Assembly (NCBI RefSeq): GCF_000699445.3
Contig: NC_067198.1
Coordinates: forward strand, 39,779,523 to 39,843,522
Direction of reading: 5' to 3'
DNA from: Schistosoma haematobium
Taxonomy: Eukaryota > Platyhelminthes > Trematoda > Strigeidida > Schistosomatidae
DNA: 64,000 nucleotides
The notes under the pieces were generated by a model. It worked only from the letters and a program-made list of their open reading frames with translations, searched no databases and was not told the origin of the DNA. A program made the translations under genes and the position numbers. Each line of letters starts with the position of its first letter. The stretch's first letter is position 1. Positions 11,281-20,803 of the stretch are shown here, piece after piece.

Positions 11281-11339
11281 AACTGTGAAATAATAAATTT
11301 TAAAAAATATCCATCATATTCGAACACTTACATTTGAAT

Positions 11340-12125
11340 GAAGAAGAATAAATAAAGTAAAGGATCTAAGACAGTACCTTGCGGTATGATCTCTTGTGTG
11401 TTCGAATAAAGCTAGTGCAATAAACGACCAGTAAACTGAATTCCATTTTCAAACACTTCTGACGTTAACCATGTTTCTCAGACAACAATGACATACGGGT
11501 TTTCCATATTCACCATTTTCTTGAGCTCTGCCATTTTATTTTATAGGCTGCTAGCATTTGTGCAGCACACTTATAATTCTGTAGAGAACTTTCCTTTACC
11601 ATACAGTGGTTTGGGGATCGTTTTGCTTCGAAATTTCACAATTTGGAAACCTTTAAGTACGAGGTATTTCCACCATTTTGGCGGCGCTCATTTATTTCTA
11701 CTTCTGCAGCTCGTTTCTTAATACGGTCAACTAGGCTGAGATCCCCATGGATGTATATTCCGGACCCAGTCGGTTTGCGTGAGTTTCCCAACAACAGGTT
11801 TCTTTATTCAGACAAAACACAGGTAACCTTTAAGAAGAGGCTTTCCTGAGTACTTTCAGAATACACTTTTTGTCCTGTTCTATAAAGATTACAGATGCTA
11901 ACTCCGGTAACTGTTTCTGGGAGTATCTTGCTTATAAAGGAATTAATGTGGTTGAGATTATGCTCAAATCTAGCCTTTGGTTCTTTTTCGGAAGATTCTC
12001 ATAACCTATGAAAAATGGCTAACCTGTCGGTGAGGTCCGTCTTAACACGCTATGGAATTTTAATTCCTCAAATCTTCTCCTCCCTGCAATCCGATTTGGT
12101 GTCAAACGTAGAGATCTCACTCTGT
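11340..12125 (-). mobile_element. CR1-like LINE fragment, internally deleted
   Basis: On the minus strand, degraded frames run in order through an ORF1-like stretch (around 11700-12120, with words such as GSGIYIHGDLSLVDRIKKRA) and an endonuclease-like ETWLTS word (about 11470). They then jump to a reverse-transcriptase word IIPQGTVLDPLLYL (about 11360-11400), the RT block usually written PQGSVLGPLLF. Stops and missing parts show a dead, internally deleted copy. It has no counterpart in duplication copy 2. Confidence 0.7.
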
Positions 12126-12149
12126 TTTCTTACTTTTCTTCCACTGGGT

Positions 12150-12780
12150 ATCACTGTAATAAATAATTAAGTAAAATCACAGTATATTTGTTCATATTCA
12201 CGATAAACGGTGGAGGTATGATTATTATATCTGCATGCAACAAAACCAGTTACTTATTATTTATAGCAATTCTCCTACAATCAATTTCGATTATGGTTAA
12301 TTTTGGTTAAGTCGTTTTATTAATTTACTTAACAGACTATGTTGTTCCAACAGTAAGCATTCGCATATTTGATTGTAGTATTATCATCATTTTCATATCG
12401 GTATATACATCTACACGTGATCACATGACAGACTCAAGCTAAAATATTGATAAGTCAAATATCGCTAAATGAATCATTCTCTTACCTATGAACATATGTA
12501 CTCGAATCCTATTATTAGCCTTTGCCTTGTGCCTAGCTGTGCCTTTTTCGATTTGACTATAAATTTGCCTCTGTACTTGCTCGCATACACATTCGCCTTT
12601 CCTTCAAATTCGCTTGGTGTGCTTATAAGCTTTGTGATTCATGCTATCCACTAATAAACTGTAGTTGCCACTTCTTATTGCCTCCTGATTTCAGACACTG
12701 TTGGAATTTATATAAATAACGATTACAAATGTGATTGGTTAACGAAACAAAGCCACTACATACTCATAAGCTTCAGTTAA
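12150..12780. other. Non-coding, local duplication
   Basis: 12157-12260 is similar to 13317-13430 (shared AATAATTAAGTAAAATCACAG start). No gene is seen. Confidence 0.5.
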
Positions 12781-12782
12781 GC

Positions 12783-13139
12783 CATTATTAAAACTTTATA
12801 AGCAAAGATGGATAGTGGCTAGCAGTGGAATCCAGGACGCGCGTTTCGTCCTGTTTGGGAGTCGTCAGCTGGATGTACCTGCATCTCAGAGTTGATGTTC
12901 ACTCTGGGACTCGAACTCAGTACCGTTCGCTTCAAACGCCATCACGTTATCCACTTAGCTACTGAGTCCTGATAGCCAATTGCTTGTGCAATGGGTTGAA
13001 GTTTAATTCACTTGATATTGTTTTACTTGAATCTTCCTATTGATGTTTTTGGACTGAAATTGATCAGTCTCTTATTGGCATATGTGCATACTGTGCGTAT
13101 GCCTCGATATTGCCTTAATTTACAAGCATTATTAAAACT
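12783..13139 (-). mobile_element. Sm-alpha SINE with 13-base target-site duplication
   Basis: CATTATTAAAACT occurs at 12783-12795 and again at 13127-13139, exactly bounding a 331-base element. On the minus strand the element has a 5' segment starting GCTTGTAAATTAAGGC, a tRNA-like pol III head (ACTGAGTTCGAGTCCCAG is the box B region) and then a hammerhead: CTGACGA, a stem II loop, GACGAAAC, GCGCGTC and CTGGATTCC. The first base pair of stem II is spoiled (C where G is expected after CTGACGA), so self-cleavage may be weak. Confidence 0.85.
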
Positions 13140-13788
13140 ATCAATTTGAAGAACCCATTCTACATTCAATACTACAATAGTCAATTAAACTTTCGAATAT
13201 GTGATAATCTGTTTGAATTACTACAAACAGAACAATAATGACAGGATTCTGTTTGTATGAAAGAAACATGTATCCAAATAAATCATAGATAGAAATGGAA
13301 TTATAATCCATTAAAGAAAATAATTAAGTAAAATCACAGTTTATTTGTTCATATTCACAATCAACGACCGTGACATGATTCTTATATCTACATACACCAA
13401 AACCAGCAACTCAGTATTTATAAACTTCAGTTAAGCCATCATTATAAATATCAATCTGATGAACTCATTCAAAATCTCTGTCGTAAATTAATTTCGGAGT
13501 CATAAACAACGCTTGGTGGTGCAAACTTTCTAACCATTGATATAATATCATCAGTTGTCTTTTCTATTAAACTAAACAGCATTTCATTTTAAAAATTATT
13601 AAACTTGGACAATCAATAAAGACCTATAAATCGCCTTGAAAAAACATTGAACTAGACTTTAATACCAGGATATTACTTGTCAATGTGTGAAATTAGCTGG
13701 AAATAATGTTAGTTTTGTGGGTTCATTCCGACTGTGAAGTTCATATAGAAAACAACATTTCCCAATAAACAGTTGATTCAAAGATACT
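13140..13788. other. Non-coding region upstream of B1, shared with B2
   Basis: About 13500-13788 aligns with 24600-24886 upstream of the B2 pseudogene. No coding signal. Confidence 0.6.
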
Positions 13789-15467
13789 TACTTACATACT
13801 GACGCCTGTTACTCCTCGTTCAGGAACATAAGTCGCTCACCAGCATTCGCCAATCAACTGTGTCCTGGATAATCCTTTCCAATCGCTATTCATCGTTTTC
13901 ATGTCTGCATCCATTTCCCAGTGCGATTTGTTCCTTGGTCCTCTTCTTTCCACTTTTCCTTCAGGATCCCAAGTTAGCACTTGCCTCATGATGTAGTTTG
14001 ATAATTTCTATAATGTGTCCCATCGACTTCTTTCCAATTAATATTCATACTTTTCATGTCTACCTCCAGTTCTTAGCGAACTGTGTTCTTGGGTTTTCCT
14101 CTTTTCCCTTTCTCTTTACGATTCCAAAAGACGGCTTGCTTAGTGATGCAGTTTGATGATTTCTGAAATGTATGTCCTATCCGCTTCCAACATCTTTTCA
14201 TAATTTCCTCTTTAGCTGGAAGTTAATTTGGTCTCTCCCACAGTAGGCTGCTGCTGACAATATCCAGCCAACGAACATTCAGTATCTTGTGTAGACAATC
14301 GTTTATAAATACTTGTATTTTTTGATGATAGTTGTGGTAGTTCTCCAAGTTCCAGCTTGGATGTTCTTACTGAAGATTATGACTTTGATATTGACTGACA
14401 GTTGTTCTGAGTTCCATATGTTGCTCGACTGTAGGAATGCTGTCCTCGCTCTTACAATCCTTGCCTTTAAGTTTCTATCAGATACGCCACGTTCATCGAT
14501 GATGCTTCCCAGGTACGTGAAAGATTCCACCTCTTCCATAGTTTCTCGATCAAATGTGAGTGGTTCGATGTTCTCTGTGTTGTATTTGAGGATCTTCCTT
14601 TCCCTCTTGTATATGTTGAGGCCCACTGATGCAGAAGCTGCTGCTACACTGTTTGTCTTCACCTGCATTCGTCCATATATATGAGATAGAAAAACTAGAT
14701 CATATGCGAAGTCCAAATCTTCTAATTGATTGCGAGCTGTCCACTGTATTCTGTGCTTCTCCTCAGATGCTGAGGTCTTTATGAACCAGTCAACCACCAG
14801 AAGAAAGATATAGTGGGACAGTAAGCAGTCTTGTCTGACTCCGGCCATTATTTAGAATGTATCCGTCAGCTATCTTCCGTGCATGACTCTGAAATGTAGT
14901 CCATCGTATGAATTCCGTATGATATTGACGATTTTTTCAGGTACACCATAGTGTCAAAGAATGTTCCATAAGATCCTCCTATCCACTCCATTAAACGCCT
15001 TCTCGTAGTCAATGAAGTTGATGTACATTGACGAGTCCCACTCAACTGATTGTTCAAGGATGATACGTAGTGTCACAATTTGGTCTGTGCACGACCGATC
15101 CTTATGGAATCCGGTCTGTTGATCGCAAAGTTGGGCGTCAACTGGAACTTTCATCCGGTTCAGCAACACTTTGTTGAAAAATTCTCTCGCTACCTCATGT
15201 CCGCAACTGTCTGGTTGATCCTCCCGATCTCCCACACCGTCCAGTCATTCCGCGAACCTATGTTACTGATGCCCTGGCTATTAGAAGGGGCATTGGCCCT
15301 CAACTTAGAAGGAGAGTTTAAATGGTTTACTTGTTTCGTTAGCATTCATTTGACAAGGTTGTTTTCTACAGGATAGGATTTCTGACTGAATGCCCAATCG
15401 TTCCATTTTAACCGCGAATAGGACCGGCTGAAACAATAGAAGATAAACAGGAGGAGTTTAGATTAAA
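13789..15467 (-). mobile_element. RTE-like LINE, 5'-truncated, dead
   Basis: On the minus strand this encodes the reverse transcriptase of an RTE-type element. The N-terminal RT blocks LNRM...DAQLCDQQTGFHKDRSCTDQI and FIDYEKAF lie at about 15235-14970. GVRQDCLLS follows at about 14840, then the catalytic box reading FAYD instead of FADD at about 14700, then a C-terminal WKWIGH-like region toward 14160. The mutated box, frameshifts and stops show that it is inactive. The left end carries the TTAC-rich 3' tail. The insertion splits sequence that is continuous upstream of B2, giving an empty site there (about 24886). Confidence 0.85.
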
Positions 15468-15602
15468 AGGTACAACCAAATTATAGAAAACTTCGAATTA
15501 AGTAAAAGCGAAATCGACTAAACACTTGGAAAATATTATAAGTGCATCATTTACTCGAAATCAAAAGTCAAGCACCATTATGTAGTTCAACCAACAAGTG
15601 CA

Positions 15603-15610
15603 TATAAAAA
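15603..15610 (+). promoter_or_regulatory. TATA-like box of B1
   Basis: TATAAAAA lies 126 bases before the B1 start codon. The same neighbourhood (AAGTGCATATA...AAATGACTAAAAT) stands before the B2 pseudogene near 25010. Confidence 0.45.
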
Positions 15611-15736
15611 TGACTAAAATATACGAAAAATGTAACCAAATATTAATTGAACATGCACAAAATGAAGTTACTTAGAAAAAATGCCACAAATAAATAGTGA
15701 TAAAATTCGAGAAGAGAAACGTTCGCGTCAACAAAA

Positions 15737-18700
15737 ATGAAACTAGGCGAATACTCATTTTACATATTAGTCACTACAATTCTAATCATAATAAGAATCA
15801 ATAAAAACGTGGAAGCAAGCGGAAAAAACACACATGGACAACGAAAGGGACGTGATAATTTACGACCACCATTATCTGGACGAAGAAATGGAACATTGAG
15901 TGATCTCTCCGGTGAAAGTGGTCCACGAATCCACATAACTGTCAATGCAAGTGGATCGAGTTCACATCATCATGGTAATTATCCACCAGTATTAACTGGA
16001 CGAAGAAACGGAACATTGAGTGATCTCTCCGGTGAAAGTGGTCCACGAATCCACATAACTGTCAATGCAAGTGGATCGAGTTCACATCATCATGGTAATT
16101 ATCCACCAGTATTAACTGGACGAAGAAACGGAACATTGAGTGATCTCTCCGGTGAAAGTGGTCCACGAATCCACATAACTGTCAATGCAAGTGGATCGAG
16201 TTCACATCATCATGGTAATTATCCACCAGTATTAACTGGACGAAGAAACGGAACATTGAGTGATCTCTCCGGTGAAAGTGGTCCACGAATCCACATAACT
16301 GTCAATGCAAGTGGATCGAGTTCACATCATCATGGTAATTATCCACCAGTATTAACTGGACGAAGAAACGGAACATTGAGTGATCTCTCCGGTGAAAGTG
16401 GTCCACGAATCCACATAACTGTCAATGCAAGTGGATCGAGTTCACATCATCATGGTAATTATCCACCAGTATTAACTGGACGAAGAAACGGAACATTGAG
16501 TGATCTCTCCGGTGAAAGTGGTCCACGAATCCACATAACTGTCAATGCAAGTGGATCGAGTTCACATCATCATGGTAATTATCCACCAGTATTAACTGGA
16601 CGAAGAAACGGAACATTGAGTGATCTCTCCGGTGAAAGTGGTCCACGAATCCACATAACTGTCAATGCAAGTGGATCGAGTTCACATCATCATGGTAATT
16701 ATCCACCAGTATTAACTGGACGAAGAAACGGAACATTGAGTGATCTCTCCGGTGAAAGTGGTCCACGAATCCACATAACTGTCAATGCAAGTGGATCGAG
16801 TTCACATCATCATGGTAATTATCCACCAGTATTAACTGGACGAAGAAACGGAACATTGAGTGATCTCTCCGGTGAAAGTGGTCCACGAATCCACATAACT
16901 GTCAATGCAAGTGGATCGAGTTCACATCATCATGGTAATTATCCACCAGTATTAACTGGACGAAGAAACGGAACATTGAGTGATCTCTCCGGTGAAAGTG
17001 GTCCACGAATCCACATAACTGTCAATGCAAGTGGATCGAGTTCACATCATCATGGTAATTATCCACCAGTATTAACTGGACGAAGAAACGGAACATTGAG
17101 TGATCTCTCCGGTGAAAGTGGTCCACGAATCTACATAACTGTCAATGCAAGTGGATCGAGTTCACATCATCATGGTAATTATCCACCAGTATTAACTGGA
17201 CGAAGAAACGGAACATTGAGTGATCTCTCCGGTGAAAGTGGTCCACGAATCCACATAACTGTCAATGCAAGTGGATCGAGTTCACATCATCATGGTAATT
17301 ATCCACCAGTATTAACTGGACGAAGAAACGGAACATTGAGTGATCTCTCCGGTGAAAGTGGTCCACGAATCCACATAACTGTCAATGCAAGTGGATCGAG
17401 TTCACATCATCATGGTAATTATCCACCAGTATTAACTGGACGAAGAAACGGAACATTGAGTGATCTCTCCGGTGAAAGTGGTCCACGAATCTACATAACT
17501 GTCAATGCAAGTGGATCGAGTTCACATCATCATGGTAATTATCCACCAGTATTAACTGGACGAAGAAACGGAACATTGAGTGATCTCTCCGGTGAAAGTG
17601 GTCCACGAATCCACATAACTGTCAATGCAAGTGGATCGAGTTCACATCATCATGGTAATTATCCACCATTATTAACTGGACAAAGATATGGATCATTGAG
17701 TGATCACTCCGGTGGAAATGGTCGCTGTATTTACATAACTGTGAATGCAGGCGGATCGAGTTTCTATCAACATCAAAATTTTCCACCACGATTATCTAGA
17801 CAAAGATATGGATCAATGAGTGGACACTCAAGTGGCAATGGTCGCTGCATTTACATAACTGTCAATGCAGGTGGATCGAGTTCATATCAACATCAAAATT
17901 TTCCACCACGATTATCTGGAAGAAGATACGGATCATTGAGTGGCCATTCCGGTGACAATGATCCACCTATCTACATAACTGTGAATTCAGGTCGATCGAG
18001 TTCATATCAAAACCAAGATTTTCCATCACGATTATCTGGAAAAAGATACGGATCGTTGAGTGGTCTCTCAAGTGAAAATCATCTACGTAACCACATAACT
18101 GTGAATGCAAGTGGACAGAATTCATATCACAAAACATATGGAAAGCACGGTAAATTTCCACCAACATTCTCTGGACGAAAGTATGGATCATTGAGTGGTC
18201 TCTCCGGTGAAAGTGGTCCACGAATCCACATAACTGTCAATGCAAGTGGATCGAGTTCACATCATCATGGTAATTATCCACCAGTATTAACTGGACGAAG
18301 AAACGGAACATTGAGTGATCTCTCCGGTGAAAGTGGTCCACGAATCCACATAACTGTCAATGCAAGTGGATCGAGTTCACATCATCATGGTAATTATCCA
18401 CCAGTATTAACTGGACGAAGAAACGGATCACTGAGTGATCTATTCGGTGGCAATGGTCCTTCTATCGACTTTACCTTCAATTCAGATGGACAGAATTCAA
18501 CCAATCATGTTCGGGGACAAGGAGTTACTTCACCACCACGATTATCAAGACGTAAATACATGAAAGGTAAAGCGTACGATTTTCTCCTTGTTTTAGTGTA
18601 CTATGATATAATCCATATGGTCTCACTTACTCGAATATGCAGCACGATCATTTTATTCAATTATTTGAACAAATAAATATTGTTACAATCGGGCACCATA

Positions 18701-19246
18701 TACATATGAGCCACACAATAGCAATGAAGTTGTGAAGAGATAGGAAATGTAAAGCGCGTATATTAAAAGAACAACAAAATAAAGAAATTACTGTTTAAGA
18801 GTAAAATAATAATTATTATTACTATAGTGGTTGGTGATCAGGAAAATTATGTGTTGCCTGATTCCGTAGGTTTTCAGACAACCATTTATTACACAGATCT
18901 TAAGACTTCATCTTATCAAATAAATAGAACAAATTTGTCGTATAGTAAAGGAAAACAGAAAAATCAAAATATTTTAACTGACCGCACACGTGGAAACAAT
19001 CTGTCATCAAATAAGACGAATAGGCAGTCTAATGTTAGGACTCACAGCAAGAGAAATCAGAGGTATAACACTGTGTCAAATAACATTGCATCTAAAGACG
19101 AAATGGATTCAGATACAGGAAATTTCTCTCATAGTGCCATATATTCGGAAGTCGAAATAAATCGAGACGAAGTTATGAACAATAACACCTATTTCGATGA
19201 ACATCCATTACAGGAATACAATGAATATGGCAATATTTCCGCTTGA
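15737..19246 (+). CDS. Secreted repeat glycoprotein B1 (22 repeats of 40 residues), two exons
   Basis: Exon 1 is 15737-18566 and exon 2 is 18828-19246. The 261-base intron has AAAG|GTAAAG and a pyrimidine/A-rich ...ACTATAG acceptor, and the phases match, giving about 1082 residues. Reading through the intron gives a shorter 979-residue frame that I think is wrong. A signal peptide covers about residues 1-28. Then come about 22 units of 40 residues: 15 nearly identical, 4 diverged, 2 like the first set, and 1 diverged. Each standard unit carries two N-glycosylation sequons (NGT and NAS), a His-His-His cluster and a Pro-Pro. Exon 2 encodes a hydrophilic Asn/Ser/Lys-rich tail with more sequons. 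Heavily N-glycosylated secreted or surface protein is inferred; I do not recognise the family. Confidence 0.8.
15877..18480 (+). repeat. 120-base coding minisatellite in B1
   Basis: The period is exactly 120 bases. Fifteen units from about 15880 to 17670 are identical base for base except for the first unit edge and a C-to-T change (His to Tyr) in the units at about 17132 and 17492, which are 360 bases apart. Four older, diverged units (17670-18170) follow. The last of these is lengthened by an insertion near 18130-18160. Two restored standard units and one diverged unit complete the array. Confidence 0.95.
18567..18827 (+). other. Intron of B1
   Basis: GT...AG intron of 261 bases whose upstream part happens to stay open in frame. 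It is identical in the B2 pseudogene at about 25566-25826. Confidence 0.7.
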
Positions 19247-19440
19247 TTCACGATTCTCATTAAAGCGTAATATTATTGATCAGTTGAATATGATAATCTT
19301 CCGTTGTAAAAGTCGACTGTGTTCTGACAATTTCTGTTATTTATATTCATTCAGTATGATAATGGTTTAATATAACAACAACAACAACTGTAGTCTGATT
19401 ATTTAAATCTACGAGATAATTACTGTGAAACGAACCTGTA

Positions 19441-19446
19441 AATAAA
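19441..19446 (+). terminator. Polyadenylation signal AATAAA of B1
   Basis: AATAAA lies 195 bases after the B1 stop codon. Confidence 0.4.
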
Positions 19447-19497
19447 AATAATATAGATACTGTAGTTGCAGACTGCAATCAATAAGATAATCGAAAC

Positions 19498-20095
19498 AGG
19501 TTTCAATTTATAATATATTAATCAATAGAAAATATGACTACTACCTATCCCTCTCCTATCAGAACTTTATAACTCATTGAACGGGAGATCACAAAAATTC
19601 AACCTAAGATAGTGAATGAGAGTATTTAATTAAAAATATCACTATATCTAAATGGTCACCAAATTTATACCGATGGTTGGTGTTCAGTCGTTTAAACTAC
19701 AAAACTCAGATGACAATCAGTTGATATCTGTACTGTAGTTATTGAATAACAGGATTTCAAGTGATCACGTAAAACATGTTTTCACTATGGGGAGGGATCA
19801 ATCACAATCTGGAATAAGAAACCTTTTGTCTTCTTGACTAGTAAATTAAACTGCAGATTTACACTTTAGCTGCTTCACATCAAATGTTATTTGAGGATAA
19901 ATTCACTGTGAGATTTGGCAACATGATCACGGCTAAAGCAGAATATCAATGTTAACAAAATTAATACCAATGGTTGGTAGTCAATCGTTTAAACTACAAA
20001 AGACAGTCAATTGATAACTGTTTTCTGGTTAGTGGATAGCATAGGGTTTCTAGTGATCATGTAATACATGTTAAAATAATCATTATTTCCTCAAA
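19498..20095 (+). repeat. Upstream part of tandem duplication, copy 2
   Basis: This aligns with 5626-6305. It holds an internal near-duplicate (about 19660-19790 against 19960-20090) around TGGTTGGTGTTCAGTCG/TGGTTGGTAGTCAATCG. No gene is seen. Confidence 0.65.
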
Positions 20096-20129
20096 ATATA
20101 CTTAGTAACTGTGTCATATGAAGAACAAA

Positions 20130-20141
20130 TTCATATAAATA
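20130..20141 (+). promoter_or_regulatory. TATA-like core promoter of A2
   Basis: TTCATATAAATA stands 68 bases before ATG 20209, with an upstream block identical to that of A1. Confidence 0.55.
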
Positions 20142-20208
20142 CATATATTTGATCAAGTTAGCCGAATGCGTAGAACAGTTTGGTTTATTTCCCTTAGTTG
20201 TTATTGTG

Positions 20209-20778
20209 ATGGAAGAAAGGATTATTAATCTTCCTTTACTACTACTAATCAGTTATGTGACATTCAATTTAATAACATTAGAAAATACGCAATTCTTTAT
20301 AGGTCGATCAATTGAGTACATGTTTGAGACAGTAGAGGGAGAAGTAATGAATGCAACTCACAGTACTAGCGGAGAAGACAGTTCGTCCAAAAATAATAGA
20401 AATGATTATTATAATAAGAGATTATCAAACAAGGCAGGTGGTAAACGCTATGAAGATATTTTCTCCTCTCGTGATTATTCAATTTTTGATGATATTGATT
20501 CAGAAAAAACTACATTTCAGTATGGTGGTAAAATCACAAAATATGGTAAACGTAGTCGAACGGATTCCGACAGTATACCGACTATTGGAAGTTCGGATCG
20601 ATATGCTAGTTCATATATTAAAGATAACTTTAAAATTGAAGCTAAATCAAAGAAAAAGAATGCAAAAGATCACGTCTATGGAACTTACAAATCTAATAAA
20701 AAACGTGGGGGAAGAAAAACTAATAAAGAAACAATATCGAAAGAATCGCGAAACAAAACCGAAAGAACATCTTCTTAA
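20209..20778 (+). CDS. Secreted basic Lys/Ser/Tyr-rich protein A2, paralogue of A1
   Basis: This is a 189-residue single-exon frame. ATG 20209 matches the A1 start and opens a signal peptide (Met-Glu-Glu-Arg, then a Leu/Ile/Val core). The conserved core with A1 includes NKAGGKRYE, FQYGGKITKYGKR and SSDRYASSYIKD. The region after the signal peptide (FFIGRSIEYMFETVEG) and the C-terminal third differ strongly, with several in-frame indels. The C-terminus is Lys/Thr/Arg/Asn-rich. A secreted product is inferred; its function is unknown. The downstream 3.2 kb are almost identical to those after A1, in contrast with the diverged coding regions. Confidence 0.75.
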   Translation: MEERIINLPLLLLISYVTFNLITLENTQFFIGRSIEYMFETVEGEVMNATHSTSGEDSSSKNNRNDYYNKRLSNKAGGKRYEDIFSSRDYSIFDDIDSEKTTFQYGGKITKYGKRSRTDSDSIPTIGSSDRYASSYIKDNFKIEAKSKKKNAKDHVYGTYKSNKKRGGRKTNKETISKESRNKTERTSS

Positions 20779-20803
20779 GCCGAAAACTGGAAATTGGATG
20801 TGC

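Larger units (their letters stand above)
8127..11330 (+). repeat. 3.2 kb segmental duplication, copy 1
   Basis: This corresponds to 20804-24008 at an offset of 12,677 bases, changing to 12,678 after a one-A insertion near 23072. I noted only one further substitution (T/C near 10959 and 23637) before the ends diverge at about 11310. The block starts two bases after the A1 stop. It contains Sm-alpha-like and tRNA-headed SINE remnants and no convincing gene. Confidence 0.9.

Noticed and set aside
12469..12654. Membrane-protein exon
   Set aside because: AT-rich hydrophobic frame with no splice or start support.
15877..17670. CRISPR-like or satellite array
   Set aside because: Units are directly adjacent, 120 bases, in one open frame with no spacers: a coding minisatellite.
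17967..18221. Minus-strand gene within B1
   Set aside because: Shadow of the coding repeat on the other strand.
15737..18676. 979-residue single-exon protein
   Set aside because: The last 36 codons read into a GT...AG intron. Splicing at 18566 and 18828 keeps phase and adds a conserved hydrophilic tail.
18827..19246. Separate gene starting with GTG
   Set aside because: No ATG, an AG acceptor right before it, and phase agreement with the upstream exon make it exon 2 of B1. The same holds for 25826-26245.
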